Shown here piece by piece: positions 24,891 through 36,408 of a stretch of DNA of 64,000 nt. The stretch spans positions 85,028,142 through 85,092,141 of the forward strand of contig CM049306.1 of NCBI GenBank assembly GCA_026874595.1. Direction: 5' to 3'. Source of the DNA: Sipunculus nudus (lineage: Eukaryota > Annelida > Sipuncula > Golfingiida > Sipunculidae). The notes beneath the pieces were generated by a model. It did not search any database. It saw only the letters and a program-made list of their open reading frames with translations, and was not told where the DNA came from. A program made the translations under genes and the position numbers. Positions within the stretch are counted from its first letter, which is position 1. Every line of letters starts with the position of its first letter.

Positions 24891-27800
24891 TTGGTTCGAT
24901 CAACGATTAGCCTAAATAAACGTTGATATATCCAAATCTTTCCCATTCGAAACAGTGCGAATGTACTAAAATTTGAAATAAAAAATCAAAACAAATATGT
25001 CTTGCACTTGTGAAAACTCTTATTTTCTTAATTGAGGGTGTCCATGCAATTTCTTTTGAAGTAACCGCCCCTCCGCGGCTGACGGTGATTGAGCGATAAT
25101 GAGTGAATTTAGCAATATGTAGCACACAAGGTACATTAACGAGGCGGTTTTGCAGACTTTAGTCACAGAATTATCCTATCTAGTCAATATAACGAAAAAA
25201 TAAAAATAAATAAAACATTTACTGGACAATTAAGATGCAAGACGACACGTCTGTTTGGGTTTTTTTCCTGAACGGTCCAATTTTACCGCGTCATCCCTCA
25301 GCCAGCGGTGACGCACTGACGCTGCAAACTTTTCTCACCCAATCGTATCTACTTTTACATCAGCAAGGTTCACGTGACTGGGTCTGGCGTGTTTATTTTG
25401 TAAAGTCTTTTAAATGGACATGGTTCACGTGACTGAGTCTGGCGTGTTTATTATAAGAAGCATCATGAGATGCTGTGCCGACTGGCGGTCTGATTATTCT
25501 TTTTTTTTTGTGGGGGTGGTTGGGGGGGGGGGGGTGGGGGAGTTACCTGGAAACATCCTCTCACGTCATGCAATATGTATGCATTAGAATCGATTATTTC
25601 CCGCAGGGATCAGAAACAATGAAAACACTGGTAGTACTAGTGGAACAATAATTTATTAAATATATATAATAAATAGGCCTATGCACATTAATGTAAACAA
25701 ATCGTTATTAACAAGAATATAAAATAACGGAAAATCAATATTTTTTATTGTTGAAAAGGTGTTTTTAAAATGTGCTATTGGGGATAATGCACATAATACC
25801 AAAGTTTATAAACGTGAGAAAACGATACTAAACTGTGAAGTAACACCAAAGAAACATGTTTTCACAGTACATTTTAATGTATGTTAAGTTATTCAAATAT
25901 ATAGGCCTACGTAAGTCCAACAATGCTTATCAAAATCATGCCTAGTTACTATGATTTCATAGCAGTACATTCTGGTATCTTAGAGGAAAATTGCACGTAG
26001 GCTTACATATCTTCATGCACTTACTTATCCAGGTCTTCAATTTGCACTTTATTTCAGTGACATTTAAATGAAGCATAATTACGTCATATGAAATTAATAT
26101 AAAATGGAAATATAATATATAATTACATTTATTTAATTCAACTTCACTTGAAGAAAAGTAGGAAATTTATTTTATAATTTTGAGATGCACAATTCCTTGG
26201 TTAACTAGATGTATACACGAGACCTAACTTCAAATCATATAGCTAATCTGGTAACCTCCGTATGCAACTTTGTACATTTAGGCCCTCATATAGTCAGAAA
26301 TCATGCACTGCTGATAAAACTTCAGCTTTAGCAGGAAAGCATGCGGTCTCCCCAGGCTGCAAGGTGCATGGTGATTTCACGGAGAGGCAGAGTTCCAGTT
26401 AATTATAAAACAATATGCAGCAACAATTCAATAATTCTTAAGAAGCACCTGGAATGTTCCAAAAACTTCTAATAAGTTATGATCTCTTGGGTGTTTGTTT
26501 ATTTATTTATTTTGTATTCACCAGTCCCGTCAGCTGTAGAGACGCGGACCATGACCTACACCTGGCAATTATACATGTCGTTCGGTTCCCGAACATTGTA
26601 AATGATGTCATTATCCTTTGATGATTAATGTAATTGATGCCAATTTAAATTAGTAATTTTCACTCCGAATCCCCGTCTGGTTGGCCACATGTTGTGTGCT
26701 GTCTTTCCGCTAAAATCTTCTGTGTGATAGGAAAATTTCCTTGTGCTAATAAAACTGTCAATCAAACGTGAAAATGACAAGGTCGGTGGGTAAAAATAGA
26801 AGCCGACACCCTGTGGTATTTTAGGTCTTCGAAAGGGGCAAGTTTGAGACAAAGCCATCAAACATTTTGCAATATAAATATATTTGTATACCTGCGTCTT
26901 TTAAATCTTATTTTACAGCAATGGAAAGGTACAATTAGATTTCAGTCTAATTTGTCCACCTGCATGATTTCTCGATCGTCATTTTGAATACACCATGCGC
27001 ATGCATATCGAAAGTCCGCATCTTTGGTCTTAATATTTTACTTTCACTGTGTCACCGTCACTATATATATACGCTATAGCTTCTAATTTAAGATTGGCGA
27101 ATGCATTTTATTCATTTTCTTGCATGTATCATGACTGAGACTGACTCCGCCGTATGACTTTAAAGGATTATCATGACCACGACACATTTTCCATATTTAA
27201 TCCCTGGGCCATGCATGCAAGCGTTGACTGGGTTTTGAGAGCGATATCAATATAAAGCGGCGTTTATACCGGGTGCACGTACGGTATATGCGATGTATAT
27301 GCAGTCTGCGGTATACGTTATGTATTTTTTATGAATTTAGGCGGCGAATGAACCCGATTTGAGAAACTTTCATGGATGAAATATAAAAAGGAGTTATAAG
27401 TTCTGGTATTAGTGATCAGATTTTATGTTTAAAAGGTACAAACATTTATAACGCAGTACTATTCCTTACAACAATGAATAGCCTGTTATAGGCAAACGTA
27501 TTACAAAAAAAAAATAATTTACTTCAATTCATATAATAATAGGTTATATTTTTAAAATTTAGTTTGCTATGTGCCATATATATTTAAAGATGTTTTGCAG
27601 CTCCGCCCAAAATCTGTTTCACTGGCAGTGACAACTACTGGTGCTTTTATCAATCACTAATGAAAATTATAATACGCACATAGGCCTATATATACACACA
27701 CACACACACACAAAAGCGCGCACACGTGCACGTGCACATGTAGCCTATACATATAAAGGAAGTACTACACATATAAAAATTTGTAAAATCTGTTCAGTAT

Positions 27801-28730
27801 GTGTTAAAACCGTATTAATACATATTTGTTCAAGCGTATAAGTCACTTACTGTCTTGTTTTACATATTCAAGGATCTGGGTGTATAGGCGTACAGTTCCA
27901 CGTACGTCGTAAAATAATTACTTCAATATTTCATGGAGTATAAAGTTATCTTTATATTTTACACTGGAAAATTAACTATATCTCTATAATATCTGGCTGT
28001 TTCTAATTTAAGACGGTATTAATTTTATTTTCAATCCAAAAAGCCTCTTAGAATGATTGACAGTTCTTGTGCCCGATTACGATTGTACATAAAATGTTTG
28101 GCACAGAAATGATCACTAGTAAACAATCAGACATCACATATATATACGACATGATATATGACAGTATCTTCGATTTTTAGTTAAGAAAATATGTTAATAT
28201 TTAAAATAAATACTCATTTTATTATATGATATCGGTTAAAAATGGTTTTCCAGTGCCAGTACATGACACAGTAAGGAGGTCACGCAGATCACGTGCGTGG
28301 TGTCTTGTCAGACGCGTCAGTCAGTCGGACGGCGATCATTGGTCACAAGTTAAACCAATAAAAAAGGGGATAATATATGATCTTGGAAATGTTTAACGGA
28401 AGTTAAATCTGTAAACACACTGCACTTGATTTTGTCACCAGGATTGATTGCCAACATTTGGTAATTTACCGATTCCTGATGAATTTAGCGTAGGAGTCTG
28501 ATTTTACTCTCGCAGCCGACATGTTACCAGGGCCCACGTAACAAGGCCACGTGAGTGAAAGTCAATCATTTTTATATTTTTCCAACAAGTCTGCGTTCGC
28601 GCCAGTTTGGATCTTGGTCACATGTTAGAACAACACTTGACGTTTTTCTCTTTCATTTAAGTACAAATATGATGGATGACAATAGACATTTCACCCCCAA
28701 AACTTGCCCCAATTACGGGTATGTAAAATG
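24891..28730. other. Interior of insertion D, no gene recognised
   Basis: This stretch is less repetitive and richer in CpG than the flanking LINE. It includes a direct repeat GGTTCACGTGACTG-RGTCTGGCGTG (about 25368 and 25423), a G-rich tract (25522-25540), a CA-run leading into CGCACACGTGCACGTG (27694-27730) and several CACGTG E-boxes (for example 25373, 25428, 28554). It could be host DNA carried by the element. No ORF above 80 codons occurs. Confidence 0.4.
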
Positions 28731-28816
28731 GGCTTTAGCGCGCCCGGGCGGGCGCCTTTGAACTACAGGCCCGTGACAAACGCGCGCCCTGGCGGGCGTT
28801 ATTGGAGTTTAAAGCC
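28731..28816. repeat. GC-rich hairpin terminus of D
   Basis: Two blocks, GCGCGCCCGGGCGGGCGCC (28738-28756) and CGCGCGCCCTGGCGGGCGTT (28781-28800), are each near-palindromic. They lie inside outer arms GGCTTTA (28731-28737) and TAAAGCC (28810-28816). The last 86 bases can therefore fold into a strong stem. GC content here is far above the surroundings. Confidence 0.75.
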
Positions 28817-31651
28817 TTAAACATTCAGAAAGGTTAATTCATCAACTACAGACTATATATAACACAACAGGTGATACTAAAGATAAAGAAAATTGGGAAG
28901 TAGCAGTTAATAACCATAAAGAGTTTGTTGAAGAGAAAACAAGAGGAGCAATTATAAGATGTAGAACCACATGGTATACAGAGGGGGACAAACCGACTAA
29001 ATATTTTCTTAACTTAGAAAAAAGAAATTTTAATCGAAAATCGATAATAAAACTCAAAGATAAACAAGGTAGAATAATAATAGAACCCAAAGAGATATTA
29101 AATGAGGAACTACAATTTTATACAAATTTATATACAGCACAAGCCAAGTCTGATAATGTTAATAGGGATTTCTTTTTACTAGAAAATAATAAAATGCTCA
29201 ATGAAGAGGAAAGGACTTTGTGTGAAGAAGAATTTAAAATTGAAGAATTTAAAAACACTATTGATTCAATGGCCCTTAATAAGACTCCAGGCCCAGATGG
29301 GTTCCCAGTAGAATTTTATAAAACATTTTGGTCTGATTTAAAAGAATATTTTATAAATGCTATAAGTAACTCATATAATAAAGGCTGCCTTCCACTCACT
29401 ATGCGTCAAGGGATAATGTCTCATTCCTAAGAGAGGCAAGGACCAACTTCTTTTGAAAAACTGGCGCCCCCTTTCTCTTCTTAATACCGATTATAAAATA
29501 TTAGCAAAAACTTTAGCCAATAAACTTAAAATAGTCTTACCTTCAATAATACATTCAGATCAAACTGGTTTCATGAAAAATCGATATATCGGAGAAAATA
29601 TAATAACAATTATAAGCATTATCTCTCATTTAAAAAATAAAAAGATAGGAGGTTACCTGTTATCAGTTGATTTTGAAAAAGCATTTGATCAGTTAGAATG
29701 GCCTTATATTCAAGATGTTCTTCAAGCATTTAATTTTGGACCAATCCTTCGAAATTGGATTAAGATATTATATCATAATATTTTTAGCTGTGTTCTGAAC
29801 AGAGGATGGGCCACTGATTTCTTCTCAGTAACAAGAGGTGTTAGACAGGGATGTCCCCTATCACCATACTTATTCATATTGGCAGCAGAAATACTAGCAA
29901 ATGAAATAAGGAATAACTGTAAAATAAAAGGAGTAATAGTTGATCAGAAGGAACACAAAATTATTCAGTATGCAGATGACACTGTTTTAACTCTTACAGG
30001 AGGACCAATGTCAATCAAAGAAGTCTTGAATGTATTTAAAAGGTTTCAACAAATATCAGGTCTTAAAGTTAACTTAGAAAAAACAACAATAATGCCGATA
30101 ACAAACTATTTTTATAATCAGGCACAATTGAAAGACTTAGGTCTGTGTTGGTGTACTAATCCAGTTAAAATTTTAGGAATCTCAATTCATCCGGAATGGA
30201 AAAAAATGATAGAAACTAACTATAAAGAAATCCTTAGTAAAATTAAAACTATTATAAATATCTGGAGACACAGAATTATGTCCTTGTCTGGAAGGATAAC
30301 CATTGTGAAAACATGTATTATTTCACAACTCATATATTTATTCCTTGTACTTCCTAAGCCATCACAAGCTTATATTAAAGAAGTGGAAAGATTAATATTT
30401 AAATTTATATGGAATAACCAACCAGATAAGGTTAAGAGAAACACTTTAATAGCACCGAGAGATAAAGGAGGGTTAAATATGATTAATCTCCAAGCTAAGT
30501 TACAATCCTTAAAAATCTCATGGGTTAAACGTTTTCTTATTGGCTCTACTGAAAATGGTTGGAGACAGATTATTAATGTACAATTAAAAAATCTAGGTAC
30601 ATATATATTTAAATGTAACTTAAGAGTGAACGACTTAAAAGATTTGAATGTCTCTTGTGATCCATTCTGGAAAGAAGTACTCCAATCCTGGTGCAATTAC
30701 AATTACACTAAGACGGTTTCTATAAATGAAATTCAGTCACAAACTTTGTGGTTTAACTCTCACATAAAAATAAATAACACAGTAATATTTTATAATAAAT
30801 TATATAAGGCAGGGGTCAAAACAGTTTCAGACATTACTAAAAATGTGGGAAACAATGTAACATTTCTGAGCTTTGAAGAATTAATAAGCAGATACAAAGT
30901 TACTATTAACTTTATGCACTACACAGGATTGCTGCATGCAATCCCAGGAACTTGGAAAAAAGATATAAAGAATAACTCAAAGGTCCAACTGCAAGAATAT
31001 GGGGTTGAAAAAATTTTAAGAATGAAAAATACTTCACGTTTCATCTACAGTGATTTAATAAATAACCTCTATATTTTGCCAGTCAAATCAATGGAAAAGT
31101 GGACCAGAGAGTTAGAATTACAAAACAATGAAATCATACTTAAAGCCTTCAAAAATATAACTAGTATTACCATTTCTGAGAAGCTAAGAACCTTTCAGTT
31201 TAAACTATTACATAGGATTCTACCTTTGAATCCCTTCCTCTATAAATTGAAAAAAAGTGACACAGAATTGTGCACATTTTGCAATAAAGATAGAGAGACA
31301 TATTCTCATATATTTTATCACTGTGAAATAACATACAGCTTAATATCTGATTTAAAAAAATGGTTGAGAAACATAGGCTTAGATATACACATGAGCAATT
31401 TCAGAAAAACCTTTATAATTATGAACACTACCAACGACACCCTTCTAGATATTTTAATACTACTCTTTAAACATTTCGTATACACATGTAAGTGTAAAGA
31501 AAAAATTCCTACGTTCTGTATATATACAAACTACGTATTACAGATCTATAAAATAGAAGAAAATATAGCTAGAGCAAAAGGTAAAATAGTAATACATGAC
31601 CAGAAATGGAAACAACTTAAAAATAAATATTTTAAAGAAAACCATTGCTGA
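28817..31651 (+). pseudogene. LINE ORF2, reverse-transcriptase half (one frameshift)
   Basis: This encodes the reverse transcriptase that copies LINE RNA at the nicked target. The first part (28817-29430) includes a TEGDKPTKYFLNLE linker and KTPGPDGFP. A 2-nt deletion in a CTCT run near 29418-29421 shifts the frame to a stop at 29428. The second part (29453-31651, about 732 codons) continues with NWRPLSLLN, the catalytic block VDFEKAFD (about residue 72), GVRQGCPLSPYLF (about 127), the active-site YADD (173-176, DNA at 29969), and a C-terminal CCHC finger C-x2-C-x8-H-x4-C at about residue 607. Stop TGA at 31649. Catalytic motifs are intact; insertion D and the deletion make the copy defective. 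Confidence 0.92.
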
Positions 31652-31901
31652 AATAATACCTATCTTAAAGCAAAAACAAAAAATATTTACCATGATTATT
31701 TCAATATGTTTATAATGTACCCTGTCTGTATTTGTTGTTTATGTACATCCGGTTAGTGTGTATCAACCTTAGTGTGAATGTATACATGTATGCATGTTTT
31801 TGTTTTATGTAAATTGTATGATGATGTAAAATCATGTGTACTGTCTGTTACTGTATCTGTATTTTATGTTCAATTAATAAAAAAAAAAAAAAAAAAAAAA
31901 A
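31652..31901 (+). terminator. LINE 3' UTR, AATAAA and first poly(A)
   Basis: About 220 bases follow the stop codon, then AATAAA at 31876-31881 runs directly into an A tract up to 31901. This is the expected end of the LINE transcript. Confidence 0.75.
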
Positions 31902-31980
31902 GAGAAATCAGGCCGAGTCCATCTCGAGTCCAGTTTGAAAAGAAAAACCACATTCTAAAAAAAAAAAAAAAAAAAAAAAA
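31902..31980 (+). other. Extra 3' segment with second poly(A) (candidate 3' transduction)
   Basis: A 55-base non-A segment (31902-31956) containing CCGAGTCC and TCGAGTCC follows the first A tract. A second pure A tract (31957-31980) directly abuts the right target duplication. A LINE that reads through its own signal and copies downstream DNA leaves this arrangement. No clear AATAAA precedes the second tract, which weakens the reading. Confidence 0.5.
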
Positions 31981-32532
31981 TGTAGCATTTTTAAAGAAAT
32001 CATTTTTCTTTTAAATGATTTTACCAATCATAATGGAACCCATCAGTATGCTTAAATTATGATAAAATATGAAGCACATTATGGATAAATAAAGACACAA
32101 TTAAAAATTGTGAAATCTAAATTCAAGTATTTTTTTTAGATATTTATTGTTTTGCAGATTTAAAAGATATATTTTTGTGGTAAAAAATAAATAAACATTT
32201 TATATGCATGATGTGGTGTTATCTGACAAGATTGAGATTTATGATGATGCAATTGAGAATTATGAATCAACTTTTATATTCAGATATATATGTTATATTG
32301 AAAATGTATAGAAATATAAACTTAAATTAAAAAAAAAATTGATGTGATAAAAAAATGAGGATTTATTACAAACATTTGTTCATTATTTTCCTGCATCAGC
32401 AGAATTTGAGATCAGGCTTTGTTTGCCATGTTTTATGTTGTTAATTAGTTATATTTCAACTGTATACATTTCATAAAAAAAACATATATTTAATAATATA
32501 TATTATACAAAAAAAAAGATTCGATTGAACAA

Positions 32533-32778
32533 ATGTGTAAACTACTGAAATGTCAACAGTTAATTGAAAAGCCAACTAATGGTCATGGTAACTGTACAGA
32601 TCATTTGTTCACAAACTGCTCACATGCTTCAGTTTCAACATTAGGAAACACATGGTCAGGTCACAAAATATTATTTGCAACAATTTCTTGCTCATCAATA
32701 CAAACCAATCATATAAACCAACCATGGCCTTTATTACCTCTTCCTCTTACACTTTATCTCCATTTGATATTATTTTAG
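32533..32778 (+). pseudogene. 81-codon ORF of A1, possible LINE endonuclease relic
   Basis: An ATG-to-TAG frame of 81 codons, with the same start, stop and length in A2 (41947-42192) and about 8 amino-acid differences. The pattern QQLIEKPTN..., then TDHLFTNC, then LGNTWSGHKILF resembles the C-terminal part of Jockey/CR1-type endonucleases (PTR...LDLIFTN...SDH). The Asp of the SDH motif is replaced by Gly and the upstream domain is absent, so it would be inactive. It lies 55 bases before the 3' end of element A. The resemblance is by eye; it could be coincidental. Confidence 0.35.
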
Positions 32779-32832
32779 ATTTTTACCTTCAAGGTTAACT
32801 TCAGCTGAGCACAGTGACCCATAGGTCCCTTG

Positions 32833-33635
32833 TTTTCTTTCCAAAATGCCTTTTAGTTGTAGGCAAAAATGATTCTTCCATTTTTTACCACATTCCGGGC
32901 TTCGTATAATGAGTCCTTGTTCCCAAATAACTTCCATATGTAACCGAGTATGACACAGTAGATGCGAGAATGTAGGACTTATTAAACTTATTATCTGTGA
33001 ACTCGCAGGGAGCTGCAGAATTGGCGAAGAGTTTTCTAACGAGATGTACATTGTACAAATATGGGCGGGAAGGCGTTAAATACTCCATAAATTCTCCAGG
33101 TCTATGCCAATTTTAATAGATTCTCTTAGAAATAATCTATTCAACCGATGCCAGGCATCGCCGGTTAGGCAGTCCTTCAAAAAATTCTTTGTTGGGGCTT
33201 ACACGGCCGGTCGAGTATTTGGATTTCAGCTGGAATTTTTTTCGGACAAGTCTGCAATTGTTTTTTGTGGTATGATCTGCCCCAGTCACACCTGGGCCTG
33301 TAAATTTGCCTTCATGTGCTAGAAAAACAACCCCTTCTATAGGCCTAACATTCTTAGATGCTCTTAATTTCCATAATGAAAGATATTACCCGATGTTGCC
33401 GATCGTTTAATGTGATCCTTAAAATTAGTCTGATTGTGTCTATATACGTGGAAGATCATTACACTCGTGCGCGAGAGGGGAATACCTGCCGGGGAAACGC
33501 AGGTACTGTTTCACAGATAATTGCATAATTCTTTGATAATTGCCTATATTTGTCTGAACCGATTAATAATCGATCATCAGTCGGTTTGCTCAAACCGATT
33601 ATCGATTATGAAAAAGGAACCGACTCCCACCACTA
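32833..33635. other. Right arm of element C
   Basis: This is C's own DNA between the end of A1 and the right terminal repeat. It has a hairpin-forming CGATGCCAGGCATCG at about 33146 and a CCGATTATCGATTAT block near the end. Open frames of 60-90 codons occur on both strands, none recognised. Confidence 0.5.
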
Positions 33636-33643
33636 TTGTATAC

Positions 33644-36400
33644 ATATTTAATTCTTGATTGTTTTCTATCATATTTATATTTCTAGTGGATTCAGGTCTG
33701 TTATGAATGAGATTATGGAGGCCAGATTCAGTTTGATATATTTATTTACCATATTTATTTAAAGATTTGCAAATAAAATTTTATTAACCAGCCAAAAGTC
33801 CATGAAAAGTCAGTTGAAAGCCTGGGAATTTTTGTTTACTGCTGGCAGTCCTGGTTGCAGAATAATGATTGTTCATATTTGACTACACTCCAAAGTAACC
33901 TAGTATTTTCATTCTCTTACAGTTTAAGGCACAAGTGTAATGAAATTTATGCATTACGTTTCACATGAACCAAAATAATTAATTTAAATGATGCATGTTT
34001 CACAGGGTCCTTCTGAATTTGCATCAGATGTCCTTGATTACTAAGCCAATCTTAGATGAAGGTCATGTTTTAAACATTACAGACTTAGTATAACATGGGA
34101 ATCAGGGTATTCCAGCTGGGAGATCTTTTTCCACAGTTTGGGGTTTTGCAGTTACCATTCAGTTATTGCATCCTGACTTCCACGCTAAGTTCAGTAACAG
34201 TGTTATTTGATTAAATCAACATGTCTTTCAGGCTGTCCGATTTCACAAATCCTCTGCTGCATAAATCATATCCAGCAATCTGTTAATAGTACAATGGACT
34301 GGGTAATCACATTAGCAATGACAAATGAGAGAAACCTGTAGGAGACTTGAGGGGTAATTATGGAAAATGCTACATTTTTGATTGCAGCATGTACTGATCC
34401 AGATCACCCTTTGTGTGAACTATCACAATATTTTGTTCCACCAGCCTGTGTCTCCAAGTTCTTAGAGAAATTTTCCTCAAAGTTTTATATTTTTCAGTAA
34501 TTTCCTAGAAAGCTGCATATGGAAGTGACAGCCTAATGTGGCAATGAAGAATTTTACAATAAATCTCTAGTTTATGATGCCCAACTTTTTGGAACTTTTA
34601 CAGTGATCCAACAGATAAGATGTGTGCCAGCATGAAAGCCATATTTGTTTTAGCTAGAGTGTCTACATGACATCATCCAATCAGCAGCTCTCAGCTAAGA
34701 ATGTTTTTGCATGTGACTGATGACCTTGACTGCCACAAGGGGGCTGATATGTTGTAAAATGTAAACTGATTTCCCATATTTTAAAATAATTCTTTTTCTT
34801 AAATAATGTGCAAGGTAGGTTTTTATTTGCCTGGTTGGAATTAGGCCTTTTAATCATCTATCCTACATTACCATTTTCTCTCTTGAAATGTAACTAATAA
34901 AAATTTTCATTGCAAGAGGGGATACAAGGGGATGGAATAGACTGTAGTAGCTCCATACACACTGTCTGAGGAAGCTTGGATTTTCCTGACCAATAGACTG
35001 AAAAACAATTGTTTCTCAGGGACAGCTTTTAAGTACAAGAATCATTTCTTAATTACAATATATATTCATATTTACAGGAAAGCATGTTAATTGCAAAATC
35101 ATATACACTTTGTTTATGTTTGAGAGCTGGCTTAAAAGTCTGTCAGATAAAATGACTGTGCACCAGAATAGTATGCTGTAAATCAGTGATAAGAAAATCA
35201 AGGGACATGATAAGTTAAAATCCAGACATAAGAAAGTTTAAAAAGATTAAGAAGTAGCAGTTTAGGCAGTATTAAAAAGTATTGGGAATTTACCAAAGTT
35301 ATTACCCACTATATATAAGGTATATTATACAAATCACCCAATTGACAGGTTTAGTTATATGGGATCAGATTGTTAAAGGTTCAGTTTGATCAAGAAGACA
35401 AAGATCAATAGGTCGGATGGTAAGGTAAACTTTAGGGATAAAGAACATTTAGGACAGTATATCATAAAGATTTAGAGCAGAAAAAATGTAGGAAGTCATA
35501 TACTTTTGTGGTTGGTAATGAAACGTGAAGGTACAGGTTTTAATTATCTGGTGTCAGCAGTGGGATTAGCGGGGACCTGTTTTGCTCATAAACTGTTCTC
35601 TAGATAAATCAGGATGCATTCTTCTGCAGTTTATAACAACAGTAGAGTAACAGTATCAATCGAGGATTTTGCACACTGTTGCTATGTATATGAAATTTAT
35701 GGTGTGAGAAATAATTGCTGGTGTTATTTGGTACCCCAGTTAACTTGAACAAGGTCATGCACAAATGCAACAATAAATGCACCAAGTTCATGAGAATGTT
35801 TCATCTGTGTGCTTGCCTTGTCCACAAACAGTACACTTAAACCCATTTGGAGTCAATTGTTCTGTAATATTTGGCTGAGCTAAGCAATAGAATTTTTCAG
35901 TAAGTATCTGTACAACATTAATTATAGGCCAACATTACAAAGGTGTACACACACACATGTATGTGTGTGTGTGTGTATATACATATAAACCTTGTAAATA
36001 AGTAGTTCAGATTACATGAAATGTTTAGTCTGATATTCATATTTCATTCAATACCAATAACTGAAAACAGACCAAGGCACTGTTTGTCAGGCAGGAATTT
36101 GAGTCCTCCCCTTTATTTGATATGTGCATAATTTATTTGTCTGTTAATTCATTCATTCAGGAACATTAAACATACACAGCAGTTCATAAAGCTTACTTGT
36201 TCCGGGACTAAGGATAGAGCACAAGTTGTATGAACATTAGTCGAACCTCAGCAAAAAAGTCATGAGAATTTTCATGATCGTCGGGAATTGAAGATGAGTG
36301 CTCTTTAGGCTAAATTCGAAGGCTCACAAATCACTCACAAATGAGTTGTAATTTCGGGAGCTCCTAGGTTTGATCACACATCAGCAGGAATATTAATATA
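33644..36400. other. Anonymous DNA
   Basis: I see no gene and no element boundary. A CA/TG inverted microsatellite is listed separately. Base composition is similar to other unassigned stretches. Confidence 0.45.
35946..35980. repeat. (CA)n-(TG)n inverted microsatellite
   Basis: ACACACACACATGTATGTGTG and further TG units form a self-complementary dinucleotide run able to fold into a hairpin. Confidence 0.85.
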
Positions 36401-36408
36401 CCCCGGAC

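Larger units (their letters stand above)
23245..28816. mobile_element. 5.6-kb TTAA-flanked insertion D in LINE ORF2 (innermost layer)
   Basis: D is bounded by TTAA at 23241-23244 and 28817-28820. Removing it with one TTAA rejoins the endonuclease and reverse-transcriptase frames in exact phase, which supports these borders over the alternative TTAA at 28834, which would shift the frame. TTAA duplication is characteristic of piggyBac-type elements. The left end CCCTTTACTG is shared with the TTAA MITE at 45802. The right end (GGAGTTTAAAGCC) is only weakly complementary to the left (a shared CTTTA), so the terminal repeats are poor. No transposase or other long ORF is present. Inside are a 360-bp tandem array, unique-looking DNA with preserved CpG, and a GC-rich hairpin terminus. 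Confidence 0.72.
19071..31980 (+). mobile_element. LINE retrotransposon, L1/Tx1-like, third layer (split by D)
   Basis: The insertion is bounded by a 13-15-bp target duplication and ends in poly(A), so it arrived by target-primed reverse transcription. It contains an apurinic-type endonuclease half (22307-23244) and a reverse-transcriptase half (28817-31651) on the + strand. Its length is 12.9 kb, or about 7.3 kb without insertion D. No ORF1 is recognisable in the 3.2 kb upstream of the endonuclease, so either ORF1 has decayed or this stretch is a long 5' UTR. The clade call rests on the endonuclease N-terminal pattern, the LSLLNTDYKIL and GCPLSPYLF motifs and a C-terminal CCHC finger. Confidence 0.88.
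17993..32832 (+). mobile_element. Repeat family A, copy A1 (second layer, split by the LINE)
   Basis: The left part (17993-19070) has the A hairpin, (TCCG)n and core. The right part (31981-32832) continues into the 3' terminus GTGACCCATAGGTCCCTTG. Together they collinearly match A2 (40476-42246), which is uninterrupted: A2 reads straight through the junction at 41394-41406. That comparison proves that 19071-31980 was inserted later. A poly-C tract lies at 18897-18910. Both parts lie between the ends of C. Confidence 0.85.
17886..33635. mobile_element. hAT-like element C, outermost layer of the nest
   Basis: The ends are TAGTGGTGGG (17886-17895) and CCCACCACTA (33626-33635), a 10-bp perfect terminal inverted repeat. 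They are bounded by identical 8-bp direct repeats TTGTATAC (17878-17885 and 33636-33643). A TGGTGGGC-type terminus and an 8-bp duplication are hallmarks of the hAT superfamily. C's own DNA is only 17886-17992 plus 32833-33635, about 910 bp, with no transposase, so it was a non-autonomous element. CGATTA/TAATCG motifs near both ends (17951-17975 and 33565-33607) are likely subterminal repeats. The remaining 14.8 kb is later insertions. Confidence 0.82.

Noticed and set aside
28834-28837. Alternative TTAA as right border of insertion D
   Set aside because: Using it would put the two ORF2 halves out of phase by one base. The TTAA at 28817 keeps the phase, although AAAGG before 28834 looks like a piggyBac end.
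30370-30696. Minus-strand 108-codon frame
   Set aside because: It is antisense shadow of the LINE reverse transcriptase.
31778-32014. 78-codon frame rich in lysine
   Set aside because: It is a translation of the two LINE poly(A) tracts.
33145-33165. Possible tRNA or small RNA hairpin
   Set aside because: CGATGCCAGGCATCG is a short palindrome only; no cloverleaf or promoter boxes were found.
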